64,000 nucleotides of DNA from Stutzerimonas stutzeri (lineage in GTDB: Bacteria; Pseudomonadota; Gammaproteobacteria; Pseudomonadales; Pseudomonadaceae), in NCBI RefSeq assembly GCF_002890895.1, contig NZ_POUL01000001.1, positions 186,001 to 250,000 of the forward strand, read 5' to 3'. This document shows, one piece after another, positions 10,460 to 22,011 of this stretch (within the stretch, counting starts at the first letter, position 1; each line of letters opens with the position of its first letter). The translations under genes and the position numbers were made by a program. Under the pieces are notes generated by a model. It was not told where the DNA came from, did not search any database, and worked only from the letters and a program-made list of their open reading frames with translations.

Positions 10460-10984
10460 TTAATTGATCGTTGCGCTCGACCATTCCGGACATGCCGCTT
10501 CGCCGATGTGCACGGCACAACCAGCGGGCACACGAGGAAACAGATCAAGCAGGTCGGCATTGCGCATTCTGATACAGCCGTGCGAGCGCGGTATGCCCAT
10601 TGGCTCAGAGTCAGGCGTGCCATGCAGATAGATATAGCGACGGAAGGTATCCACCGAGCCCATTCGGTTATAGCCAGGCTCGCAGCCGCTTAGCCAGAGA
10701 ATTCGGGTCAGAATCCAGTCACGGCCAGGAAACTGGTCATGCAGGTCGGCATTCCAAATCTCTCCGGTCCAGCGTCGTCCACGCAACACGGCGCCCAAAG
10801 GCAGGTCCTCACCAATACGCGCACGCACCCGGTGGCGACCCCGCGGCGTACAGCCCGAGCCATTACGCTCGCCTGCCCCATTAAGCGCAGTCGAAACTGG
10901 CAACCGGAGCCGCAAGCGGGAACCGGTAAAACCGTAAAGCATCTGGTCAGCGATCGAGACGTGAAGAAAATCGAGGTCAGTCAT
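10460..10984 (-). CDS. L,D-transpeptidase (YkuD) family protein
   Basis: A 174-residue protein with the YkuD catalytic motif: YLHGTPDSEPMGIPRSHGCIRM around residues 117-140, containing the His and the catalytic Cys. No signal peptide or membrane segment is visible at the N-terminus (MTDLDFLHVSIADQML), so its localisation is unclear: either it acts on cytoplasmic recycling products or it is exported by another route. Its place between psrA (39 nt upstream) and nagZ (16 nt downstream) fits a peptidoglycan role. Confidence 0.88.
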   Translation of the reverse strand: MTDLDFLHVSIADQMLYGFTGSRLRLRLPVSTALNGAGERNGSGCTPRGRHRVRARIGEDLPLGAVLRGRRWTGEIWNADLHDQFPGRDWILTRILWLSGCEPGYNRMGSVDTFRRYIYLHGTPDSEPMGIPRSHGCIRMRNADLLDLFPRVPAGCAVHIGEAACPEWSSATIN

Positions 10985-11023
10985 GGGCGGCTAGCTTAGC
11001 TGATCGCGCCCCGAGGATGCACC

Positions 11024-11731
11024 CTAGCCCTTGGCTGGCATCGCCAGCGCGTTACGCCGGGCAATCGGATGGGCCTGAGCCAGCCCAGGATCAGCCACAC
11101 CGGAATCGGCCCGCATGCCGGCCGCGAGGAACGGCACCATCATGCGCATGACCTGCTCGATTGAGGTTCTAGCGCCAAAGTCGTTCTCGGCAATCGCCCG
11201 TAGAGCCTTGATGCCGGACATGCTGAATGCCGCAGCGCCAAGCATGAAGTGCACACGCCAGAACAACTCAATGGGTGGGATCGACGGAGCGGCCTCGTGG
11301 ACTCGATGCATATAGCGGCGGAACACCTTGCCGTACATGTCTTCGAGATAACGACGCAGATGGCCCTGGCTCTGACTGAACGAAAGCCCCAGCAGGCGCA
11401 TGAAAATGGACAGGTCGTCGCCACTGCGTGGCGTCACCGCCAGTGCCTGCTCAACTAGAATCTCAAGCAGCTCCTCGAGACTTTCTTTTCTGTCGGACTG
11501 GGCCTCACGCCTGTCGAGCTCACGTTCGAGGCTCAAGCAGAACGGACCCAGAAAACGTGAAAAAACCGCTTGAATAAGGGCTTTTTTCGAGCCGAAGTGA
11601 TAATTCACCGCGGCCAGGTTGACGCCGGCTTTGCTGGTGATCAGACGCAGCGACGTCTCGGCGAACCCCTTCTCAGCGAATAGCTGCTCCGCCGCATCCA
11701 GAATACGCTCGACTGTTTCAGACTGCGCCAT
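11024..11731 (-). CDS. psrA: TetR-family transcriptional regulator PsrA
   Basis: A 235-residue TetR regulator. The N-terminal HTH reads ILDAAEQLFAEKGFAETSLR and continues with AGVNLAAVNYHFGSKKALI. The C-terminal ligand domain extends to residue ~210. Position (next to lexA, upstream of nagZ) and sequence match PsrA of pseudomonads, which senses long-chain fatty acids, represses fadBA-type beta-oxidation genes and activates rpoS. The start at 11731 (MAQSE) was chosen over 11773, which would run through the operator. Two consensus PsrA sites lie directly upstream, indicating autorepression. Confidence 0.93.
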   Translation of the reverse strand: MAQSETVERILDAAEQLFAEKGFAETSLRLITSKAGVNLAAVNYHFGSKKALIQAVFSRFLGPFCLSLERELDRREAQSDRKESLEELLEILVEQALAVTPRSGDDLSIFMRLLGLSFSQSQGHLRRYLEDMYGKVFRRYMHRVHEAAPSIPPIELFWRVHFMLGAAAFSMSGIKALRAIAENDFGARTSIEQVMRMMVPFLAAGMRADSGVADPGLAQAHPIARRNALAMPAKG

Positions 11732-11744
11732 GCTTCTCCCCCGA

Positions 11745-11771
11745 CAAACATCTGTTTGAAACTTACGTTTC
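11745..11771. promoter_or_regulatory. Tandem PsrA operators upstream of psrA
   Basis: Two inverted repeats fit the published PsrA consensus (G/C)AAAC-N2-4-GTTT(G/C): CAAAC-ATCT-GTTTG at 11745-11758 and GAAAC-TTAC-GTTTC at 11758-11771. They share the G at 11758. They begin 13 nt before the psrA start codon, so PsrA bound here would block its own transcription or early elongation. Binding itself is inferred from the consensus. Confidence 0.85.
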
Positions 11772-11865
11772 AACCTACCTCAAGTCAACCGACATAGCGC
11801 CAAATAACTCTGGCGACCGGTTCAAAGCGCATTCAAAGATAGCCTGCGGCTGCTTCAAACAACCA

Positions 11866-11893
11866 TTGCCAAGCATCCAGCACTGTATATAAT
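11866..11893 (+). promoter_or_regulatory. Sigma70-type promoter of lexA
   Basis: TTGCCA at 11866-11871 and TATAAT at 11888-11893 are separated by 16 nt. The -10 element lies inside the first SOS box (11883-11898), so LexA binding would exclude RNA polymerase. Confidence 0.7.
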
Positions 11894-11917
11894 CCCAGTC
11901 ACTGTATAAAAGAACAG
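11883..11917 (+). promoter_or_regulatory. Two tandem SOS (LexA) boxes of lexA-sulA
   Basis: CTGTATATAATCCCAG at 11883-11898 and CTGTATAAAAGAACAG at 11902-11917 both fit CTG-N10-CAG. Their CTG starts are 19 nt apart. They lie between the -10 element and the lexA start, the usual autoregulatory arrangement; sulA is controlled with lexA because it follows in the same operon. Confidence 0.92.
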
Positions 11918-11927
11918 AGACCCTTTG

Positions 11928-12536
11928 ATGATCAAGCTGACCCCACGCCAGTCGGAAATTCTCGCCTTCATCAAGCGCTGCCTTGAGGACAACGGCTATC
12001 CGCCGACGCGTGCCGAGATCGCTCAGGAGCTGGGTTTCAAGTCGCCCAATGCCGCAGAGGAGCACCTTAAGGCCTTGGCTCGCAAAGGAGCCATTGAGAT
12101 GACGCCCGGCGCCTCCCGCGGGATACGTATTCCAGGGTTCGAACCGGTTACCGAGGAAAACGGACTGCCCGTAATCGGCCGGGTGGCCGCTGGGGCGCCA
12201 ATTCTCGCACAGCAGCATGTCGAAGAATCTTGCCAGATCAATCCTTCATTTTTCCAGCCGAAGGCTGATTACCTGCTGCGTGTACACGGTATGAGCATGA
12301 AGGATGTCGGCATCTTCGATGGTGATCTGTTGGCGGTCCATACCACGCGTGAAGCGCGTAACGGACAGATTGTCGTGGCCAGAATCGAGGACGAAGTAAC
12401 CGTTAAGCGTTTCAAGCGCGAAGGCAGCAAGGTCTGGCTGCTCGCTGAAAACCCCGAGTTTGCGCCTATTGAAGTTGATCTCGAGCAGCAAGAGCTTGTT
12501 ATCGAAGGTTTGAGCGTCGGCGTAATACGCCGCTAA
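11928..12536 (+). CDS. lexA: LexA repressor
   Basis: A 202-residue SOS repressor. The N-terminal winged helix begins with [17 protein letters not shown]. The self-cleavage site is Ala-Gly within RVAAGAPI (~residues 84-91). The catalytic Ser lies in GMSMKD (~residue 125) and the Lys in [10 protein letters not shown] (~residue 162). RecA filaments promote cleavage after DNA damage. An ATG at 11925 directly precedes; 11928 gives the N-terminus M-x-KLTPRQ seen in other Pseudomonas LexA proteins. sulA starts 10 nt downstream. Confidence 0.97.
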   Translation: MIKLTPRQSEILAFIKRCLEDNGYPPTRAEIAQELGFKSPNAAEEHLKALARKGAIEMTPGASRGIRIPGFEPVTEENGLPVIGRVAAGAPILAQQHVEESCQINPSFFQPKADYLLRVHGMSMKDVGIFDGDLLAVHTTREARNGQIVVARIEDEVTVKRFKREGSKVWLLAENPEFAPIEVDLEQQELVIEGLSVGVIRR

Positions 12537-12546
12537 GGAGAGGTTC

Positions 12547-13026
12547 ATGCAGTACCATCCCCAACCCACCGCAGGCAAACCACCGCAGCTTTCCTTGTTC
12601 GAAGGGCTGATCGCGCATCGCCTGACGCCCTTCGGCGAGGTAGCGCGCGCCCCGCAGCCCGCGGATGACTGCCTTAGCGAAATGACCCTTACCGGTAGCG
12701 GGGATCACTGCCGCCAGTTGCTGGCTCCAATGCTGCGCGAGCTCAGTGAGGCGGCTGATACGCGCTGGCTCACACTGATTGCTCCACCGGTATCACTTTC
12801 ACAGAATTGGCTGCGAGAAAACGGCCTGAATCGTGACCGTATCCTGTTGCTGCAGGCGCGTGAAAGTCAGACTGCGCTTGAGCTGGCGTGCAAGGCATTG
12901 GTGTCAGGCTGCAGCCACACGGTGATTACCTGGTTCCCACGCCTCGACAAGGCGTCCCGGCTGAAACTTCGGGTGGCGGCCGCTCAGGGTAATGCGCAAA
13001 GTTTGAACATACGTCTGGGTAGCTGA
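12547..13026 (+). CDS. sulA: SulA-like SOS cell-division inhibitor
   Basis: A 159-residue protein of the SulA/RecA-like ATPase-lacking family, which blocks FtsZ polymerisation after DNA damage. WLTLIAPPVSLSQNWLRENGLNRDRILLL and the later VITWFP are typical of Pseudomonas SulA. It starts 10 nt after lexA with AAGGAGAGG as ribosome-binding site, so it is controlled by the two LexA boxes ahead of lexA. The lexA-sulA pairing is conserved in Pseudomonas. Confidence 0.93.
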   Translation: MQYHPQPTAGKPPQLSLFEGLIAHRLTPFGEVARAPQPADDCLSEMTLTGSGDHCRQLLAPMLRELSEAADTRWLTLIAPPVSLSQNWLRENGLNRDRILLLQARESQTALELACKALVSGCSHTVITWFPRLDKASRLKLRVAAAQGNAQSLNIRLGS

Positions 13027-13100
13027 TACGTCCCAGCCATTCGGCATAAGGATGTGCCGAAAGCCCCCGCAGCCATAAAGCTGTCCAAGCATTCCACCTC

Positions 13101-13337
13101 TCAATGCAATACCCGCGAGCCCTCTTCCTCCCGCTCGAAATCACCTTCTGACACCCGCCCCGCCATTTGCACGCCAATGTTGAACATTGCCTTGGCGATT
13201 TCGACGTGCTGACCCTGCAGGAACGCCTTGGCATCGTCAGAAAAATCCAGCGTGACCAGTACGCCTTCGTCCTCGGCGCGACGCAGCACAATGCTGCCGT
13301 CGGGTAGCTCGACGATTTCCAGAAAAGACGTTGGCAT
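13101..13337 (-). CDS. Small conserved protein of unknown function
   Basis: A 78-residue protein starting MPTSFLEIVELPDGSIVLRR, rich in Glu and Asp, with no membrane segment. The beginning looks like a small beta-rich domain; the end (EGDFEREEEGSRVLH) is acidic. A small hypothetical gene occupies this slot next to sulA in P. aeruginosa too. Start at 13337 chosen as the Met nearest the conserved-looking sequence; another ATG lies at 13343. No function is proposed. Confidence 0.75.
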   Translation of the reverse strand: MPTSFLEIVELPDGSIVLRRAEDEGVLVTLDFSDDAKAFLQGQHVEIAKAMFNIGVQMAGRVSEGDFEREEEGSRVLH

Positions 13338-13515
13338 GATCATGCTCCCGTTCAAACGGCGCATTGTAACAGCCACCCAGCCTGCAGGCAGCTTTTGGGT
13401 TTCGCTGCCGAGACACATTGCTGAATTTGCAGACACTCTCGCCCAGGCAGAAAGCAGATGTGCAGCAACGCGGCCAGCCATTAGGATGGCGGTCTACCGT
13501 GGACCGGACCGCTGG

Positions 13516-14355
13516 ATGACCATCAAAACCTTGCTATTGACGGCCCTGGCCATGCTTGCATTCGCTGGCAACTCACTGCTTTGTCGCGCGGCACTTCGCG
13601 ACAGCCAGATCGATCCGGCCAGTTTTACTGCACTGCGTTTATTTGCCGGAGCAGTGGTGTTGTGGCTTTTGCTGTGCCTGAGAAGACGATCTTCGTCGAC
13701 CTCCGGTAGCTGGCGAGGCGCCTTTGCACTCTTCGCCTACGCAGCCTCCTTTTCCTATGCCTACCTCAACCTTGACGCGGGCGCCGGCGCGCTGCTGCTG
13801 TTCGGGGCTGTGCAGTTGAGCATGATCGCCTGGGGGATGCTTCACGGTGAGCGATTGCATTGGGGGCAGAGTGTCGGAATGCTTATGGCAGGCGGCGGCG
13901 TAGTAGCGCTTCTGCTGCCCGGCACGAGCACACCGCCGCTATCGGCGTCTCTGCTGATGGTGCTGGCGGGCGCTGCGTGGGGCGCCTATTCGATATTAGG
14001 CAAAGGTACGCCTGATGCACTGGCTGTTACTGCGGGTAACTTCGTTCGGACCCTGCCAATTGCCATCCTGTTATGCCTACTGGCGCTGAATAGCCTGAAA
14101 TGGGACAGCACAGGAGTGATCTATGCGCTGCTGTCTGGCGGTTTGACCTCCGGCATCGGCTACGCTATCTGGTACGCAGCGCTCCCAGGCCTGGCGGCCA
14201 TCCAGGCGGCCACCGTACAGCTGAGCGTGCCACTTCTTACAGCCCTGGCGGGAAGCCTGTTGCTAGGGGAGCCCTTGACCGGAAAATTGCTGGTCGCCGG
14301 CTTTGCGATTCTAGGCGGCATTGCTCTAGTCCTAAGGTTCAAGCAGCGCACCTGA
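13516..14355 (+). CDS. EamA/DMT-family transporter
   Basis: A 279-residue membrane protein with about 10 predicted helices, made of two EamA repeats (~residues 5-130 and 145-275). The first helix reads LLLTALAMLAFAGNSLLCRAAL, with the FAGN-type motif of drug/metabolite exporters. AAWGAYSILGKG opens the second repeat. Substrate unknown. The ATG at 13516 puts the first helix right at the N-terminus, as in homologues; 13486 is an alternative giving 10 more residues. It diverges from the small gene at 13101-13337. Confidence 0.82.
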   Translation: MTIKTLLLTALAMLAFAGNSLLCRAALRDSQIDPASFTALRLFAGAVVLWLLLCLRRRSSSTSGSWRGAFALFAYAASFSYAYLNLDAGAGALLLFGAVQLSMIAWGMLHGERLHWGQSVGMLMAGGGVVALLLPGTSTPPLSASLLMVLAGAAWGAYSILGKGTPDALAVTAGNFVRTLPIAILLCLLALNSLKWDSTGVIYALLSGGLTSGIGYAIWYAALPGLAAIQAATVQLSVPLLTALAGSLLLGEPLTGKLLVAGFAILGGIALVLRFKQRT

Positions 14356-14356
14356 T

Positions 14357-14380
14357 GCAACGGCAGCCCCCTGCCGTTGC
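14357..14380. terminator. Hairpin between convergent genes
   Basis: A perfect 10-bp stem GCAACGGCAG / CTGCCGTTGC with loop CCCC starts 2 nt after the EamA transporter gene and lies 12 nt before the end of the convergent gene at 14393. It has no long T-run, so its efficiency is uncertain. Confidence 0.65.
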
Positions 14381-14392
14381 ACGCTTATTCGC

Positions 14393-14911
14393 TTACCACT
14401 CGGTCAGTGACTCGCGAAAGCGTAAGGCCAGCTCTTTCAAACTGCGCCGCCAAACCTCCAGCTCTTCCCGTGCCAGCGCCGGCACCTGTTCATCGACACT
14501 AACTGCCTCGATCAACGGCATGGTGGGATCGGTCTTGGCTTTGGTTGGCGTACGAGGCGGCTCGAAGAGTACCGAGTAAGCTTTAAGCAGCTGTGCTAAC
14601 CAGGTTTCGGAATGCTCGGCCAGCTCTATCAGCTCAGCGAGCTCCGGGCTTGATGAAGCGCCTTGCACTGAGGGCACCAGCAACAGCTCCGGACGCGGCG
14701 CACTGGCTTCGGGCAGGCGATAGTAGCCGGCGATCTCATGACACAGGCCCAACAACGCGCCGTACAGATGAAAAAGGCTAGCCTCGCGCTCGGCCTGAAT
14801 CAGACCTGGCGCATTCATCGCGCCTTTCTCTTCGGCCCGCCGCCAGTTTTCGAGGGCCAGTCCGGCGAAGTAGATTTTCTGATTGGTGCGGGTGTACAGC
14901 TCATGAGCCAT
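14393..14911 (-). CDS. Conserved hypothetical protein (DUF6586-like)
   Basis: A 172-residue soluble, helical protein starting MAHELYTRTNQKIYFAGLALENW. No catalytic motif, signal peptide or membrane segment is visible. A hypothetical gene of similar size precedes topA in P. aeruginosa, so this is likely its orthologue. Start set at 14911 because the ten residues before it in the longer frame look non-conserved. It lies 75 nt downstream of topA on the same strand. Confidence 0.75.
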   Translation of the reverse strand: MAHELYTRTNQKIYFAGLALENWRRAEEKGAMNAPGLIQAEREASLFHLYGALLGLCHEIAGYYRLPEASAPRPELLLVPSVQGASSSPELAELIELAEHSETWLAQLLKAYSVLFEPPRTPTKAKTDPTMPLIEAVSVDEQVPALAREELEVWRRSLKELALRFRESLTEW

Positions 14912-14942
14912 GGCGACGGTCTCCCGAGAGTTGAAACGCAAT

Positions 14943-14975
14943 GAGTCGAAGCCTGCAGGAAGCCGGCTTCGACTC
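14943..14975 (-). terminator. Hairpin downstream of topA
   Basis: An 11-bp perfect stem GAGTCGAAGCC / GGCTTCGACTC with an 11-nt loop lies just after the topA stop. There is no T-run on the minus strand, so it may attenuate or stabilise RNA rather than fully terminate. Confidence 0.5.
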
Positions 14976-14986
14976 GCGGCTGTCAG

Positions 14987-17599
14987 TTACTTGCCGGTGC
15001 TCTTGTCCTCTACCTTCCACTTGCCGCCATCAAAGAATGCCTTCCAGCCGGTCGGCTTTCCATTGACCTCGGTTTGAACGTATTGCTCCTTGGTCTTGCG
15101 GCTAAAGCGGATCACCGCCGCGCGCCCTTCCGAATCCTTCTGAGGCGCACTCAGCAGAAAGTGATACTTAGGGTCGATCTCATCCTTGTGGGGGATCAGC
15201 TCCAGCACCAGGGGTGCACGGGTCTCACGGTTCTTGGGGAACTGGCTGGCGGCCAGGAACAAACCGGAGGCGCCGTCACGCAACACATAGGTGTCGTCGA
15301 CCTTTTCACATTTAAGCTCAGGCATCTTCACGGCATCCATCTTCGGTGGAGCCGCCTCACCGCTTCTGAGCAATTTACGCGTGTTCTTGCAGTCGGCATT
15401 GGTGCAGCCGAAGAATTTACCGAAGCGGCCTGTCTTGAGCTGCATTTCACTGCCGCACTTGTCGCATTCCAGGCTCGGTCCCTCATAGCCCTTGATGCGG
15501 TACTGACCCTCTTCGATTTCGTAACCGGTGCAATCGGGGTTGTTGCCACAGATATGCAGCTTATGGGTTTCGTCGAGCAGATAGGCATCCATCGCCGTGC
15601 TGCAGATCGGGCAACGATGTTTGCCCAACAGCACTCGGGATTCGGACTCACCTTCGTCATCAGCGGCAATCTCATCGCCAGGGATGAGGTTGACCGTGGA
15701 CTTGCAGCGCTCTTTCGGCGGCAGGCTGTAGCCGGAGCAACCAAGGAAGACACCGGTGGACGCGGTGCGGATCATCATCGGCCGACCGCAAACCTTGCAC
15801 GGAATGTCAGTCAGCGTCGGCTGATTGGCACGCATGCCGTTCTCGCTGGCCTCGGCCACCTCGAGCTTTTTCTTGAAATCGCCGTAGAACTCGTCGAGAA
15901 CGTGCTTCCACTCGCGCTCGCCCTGGGCAACGTCGTCGAGGTTTTCCTCCATGCCAGCGGTAAAACCGTAATCCATCAGGTTATTGAAGCTTTCTGACAG
16001 GCGCTCGGTAACGATGTCGCCCATCTTCTCGGAATAGAACCGGCGGTTGTGCAGCGAGACGTAGCCACGATCCTGGATCGTCGAGATGATCGCCGCATAG
16101 GTCGATGGACGGCCGATGCCACGCTTTTCCATCTCCTTGACCAGACTCGCTTCCGAATAGCGCGCCGGCGGCTTGGTGAAGTGCTGGCTCGGGTCGAGCT
16201 TGATCAGCTTCATCCCGTCGCCCTTGTTCATGTCCGGCAATACGTCGTCTTCGCCACTTTTGCTTTGCTGCGGCATGACCTTGGTGTAACCGTCAAATTT
16301 GAGAATGCGGCCCTTGGCGCGCAGCTCGAAATTGCCGGCAGTGACCGTCACGCTCGTCGACAGATACTGTGCAGGCGGCATCTGGCACGCCACGAATTGA
16401 CGCCAGATAAGGTCATAGAGGCGCTCGGCGTCTCGTTCCATTCCCGTCAGCTGCGCCGGGCGCAGATTGACGTCCGACGGACGAATCGCCTCGTGAGCCT
16501 CCTGGGCACCCTCCTTGCTGGAGTAGAAGTTGGGCTTTTCAGGCAGATACTTGCCGCCAAACTCGTCTTCGATGAACCCCCGAACCATCGTCAGCGCATC
16601 TGCCGACAGATTGGTCGAGTCGGTACGCATGTAGGTGATGTAGCCAGCCTCGTAGAGACGCTGCGCCATCATCATGGTTTTCTTCACGCCGAACCCTAAA
16701 CGGTTGCTCGCCGCCTGCTGCAACGTCGAGGTGATGAACGGCGCAGACGGCTTGCTGCTGGTCGGCTTGTCCTCACGCTTGGTGACGCTGTAGCTGGAAT
16801 CCTTGAGCTGCTCGAGCGCCGCCATGGCATGCGCTTCGTTAAGGGGTTTGAAGGCTTCGCCGTTCTCGCGAGAGACCTCGAAGCGAACCTTGGCATTGCC
16901 GCTCGTACCAAGGTCGGCGTGTACTTCCCAATATTCTTCCGGCACGAATGCCCGGATCTCGCGCTCACGCTCCACTACCAGCTTCACAGCAACTGATTGA
17001 ACACGGCCAGCGGAAAGCCCTCGGGCGATCTTGGACCAGAGCAGCGGTGAAACCATGTAGCCCACGACTCGGTCGAGGAACCGTCGCGCTTGCTGTGCAT
17101 TGACACGATTGATGTCGAGGTCGCCCGGCTTGGAGAACGCCTCTTGAATCGCCTTCTTGGTGATCTCGTTGAACACCACGCGCTTGTAGCGGCCATCATC
17201 GCCACCTATGGATTCGCGCAGATGCCAGGCGATGGCCTCCCCCTCTCTGTCCAAGTCGGTCGCGAGATAGATGGTATCGGCTTCCTTGGCCAGGCGACGA
17301 AGCTCATCGATGACCTTCTCTTTGCCGGGCAGGATTTCGTACTTCGCCTTCCAGCCGTGCTCGGGATCGATGCCCATGCGGGTAAACAGCTGACGCTTGG
17401 CCTTCTCCTTCGGCGAAAGCGCTGGAGCTTCGGCCGCTGCAGCCTTGCCGCGCTTGACCGGCTCCTTGTTGGCAGAGCCGCTGGTGGGAAGGTCGCGGAT
17501 GTGGCCGATACTCGACTTCACCACGTATTGGTTGCCCAAATACTTGTTGATTGTCTTGGCCTTGGCCGGTGATTCCACGATGACCAGCGATTTACCCAT
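14987..17599 (-). CDS. topA: DNA topoisomerase I
   Basis: An 870-residue type IA topoisomerase that relaxes negative supercoils. The TOPRIM domain begins [21 protein letters not shown], with the acidic [13 protein letters not shown] motif near residue 115. The active-site Tyr is in [12 protein letters not shown] (~residue 323). The C-terminal part holds three Cys4 zinc fingers (CKVC..., CPIC..., CDKCGSEM...) between ~600 and ~740, followed by further DNA-binding repeats. Length and order match the P. aeruginosa enzyme. A sigma70-like promoter is visible ~250 nt upstream. Confidence 0.97.
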   Translation of the reverse strand: MGKSLVIVESPAKAKTINKYLGNQYVVKSSIGHIRDLPTSGSANKEPVKRGKAAAAEAPALSPKEKAKRQLFTRMGIDPEHGWKAKYEILPGKEKVIDELRRLAKEADTIYLATDLDREGEAIAWHLRESIGGDDGRYKRVVFNEITKKAIQEAFSKPGDLDINRVNAQQARRFLDRVVGYMVSPLLWSKIARGLSAGRVQSVAVKLVVEREREIRAFVPEEYWEVHADLGTSGNAKVRFEVSRENGEAFKPLNEAHAMAALEQLKDSSYSVTKREDKPTSSKPSAPFITSTLQQAASNRLGFGVKKTMMMAQRLYEAGYITYMRTDSTNLSADALTMVRGFIEDEFGGKYLPEKPNFYSSKEGAQEAHEAIRPSDVNLRPAQLTGMERDAERLYDLIWRQFVACQMPPAQYLSTSVTVTAGNFELRAKGRILKFDGYTKVMPQQSKSGEDDVLPDMNKGDGMKLIKLDPSQHFTKPPARYSEASLVKEMEKRGIGRPSTYAAIISTIQDRGYVSLHNRRFYSEKMGDIVTERLSESFNNLMDYGFTAGMEENLDDVAQGEREWKHVLDEFYGDFKKKLEVAEASENGMRANQPTLTDIPCKVCGRPMMIRTASTGVFLGCSGYSLPPKERCKSTVNLIPGDEIAADDEGESESRVLLGKHRCPICSTAMDAYLLDETHKLHICGNNPDCTGYEIEEGQYRIKGYEGPSLECDKCGSEMQLKTGRFGKFFGCTNADCKNTRKLLRSGEAAPPKMDAVKMPELKCEKVDDTYVLRDGASGLFLAASQFPKNRETRAPLVLELIPHKDEIDPKYHFLLSAPQKDSEGRAAVIRFSRKTKEQYVQTEVNGKPTGWKAFFDGGKWKVEDKSTGK

Positions 17600-17908
17600 G
17601 GAGAGGAGAGTTCCTGAATCGAGAGGTGAACTGAGATTGTTGAACCGGCGGCAGCCCGACGTCGAAACGTCACCCGGCTTGCCAGCCTAGAAGCGAAGCA
17701 GCGTAACCAGCCTGCGAGAGCAATCATTTGCTCCGGAAAACGTCCGCACCCATGGCCTAAATCCATTGGCAGCCTGGCTGCCCGGCTGGGTCTTATCGTC
17801 CTAAACCGAGGGAGAATGATCTTCACCCGGTCTGAAAGCACCGCTATATATAGTGGCGATAGAGCTGAGGTCAAGCGCAGGGGTTAAGCCAGCTCGTGCA
17901 TACAGTGC
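17600..17908 (-). other. topA leader / intergenic region
   Basis: The 309 nt between the DUF1653 gene and topA contain no supported gene. They carry the candidate topA promoter (17845-17874) and imply an unusually long untranslated leader of about 240 nt. Confidence 0.5.
17845..17874 (-). promoter_or_regulatory. Candidate sigma70 promoter of topA
   Basis: On the minus strand TTGACC (17874-17869) is followed after 16-18 nt by TATATATA (17852-17845). It lies about 245 nt before the topA start. No competing promoter was obvious nearer the gene, but the search was by eye. Confidence 0.45.
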
Positions 17909-18136
17909 CTAAAAACGAGTGGGCTCGGCTTCGATCAGGGCAAAACGGGGAAGCGTTTCGCCGTCGACCTCTACCGTCTCGGTAAACATCGAGAGCGGAC
18001 GAACCCACAGCCCGAAATCGCCGTATAGCGCCTGATAGAAGACCACTGACTCTTCCGTTTCGGAATGCCGAGCAACTGCGTATACGCGATACTCGGGGCC
18101 TTTGTAATGGCGGTAACGGCCTGGCGTGACTTGCAT
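17909..18136 (-). CDS. DUF1653 domain protein
   Basis: A 75-residue protein of the DUF1653 family: PGRYRHYKGPEYRVYAVARHSE, then VVFYQALYGDFGLWVRPLSMF. Members are single small domains of unknown function, probably beta-rich. The ATG at 18136 (MQVTPGRYRHYKG) is the start consistent with the family; a longer frame begins at 18160. A small hypothetical gene stands at the same place between topA and fadA in P. aeruginosa. Confidence 0.85.
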   Translation of the reverse strand: MQVTPGRYRHYKGPEYRVYAVARHSETEESVVFYQALYGDFGLWVRPLSMFTETVEVDGETLPRFALIEAEPTRF

Positions 18137-18161
18137 CTCGACTGCCTCTGAAAAAAACACT

Positions 18162-18198
18162 CATCAAAAATGAAAACCGGGGCACAAGGCCCCGGTTT
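18162..18198 (-). terminator. Rho-independent terminator of fadBA
   Basis: On the minus strand a 10-bp stem (AAACCGGGGC / GCCCCGGTTT, loop of 5) is followed by TTTTCATTTTTGA. It sits 18 nt after the fadA stop codon. Confidence 0.85.
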
Positions 18199-18215
18199 CC
18201 GTGCCGCCAAATAGC

Positions 18216-19397
<1,182 letters not shown>

Positions 19398-19408
19398 CTA
19401 TTCCTCGA

Positions 19409-22011
<2,603 letters not shown>

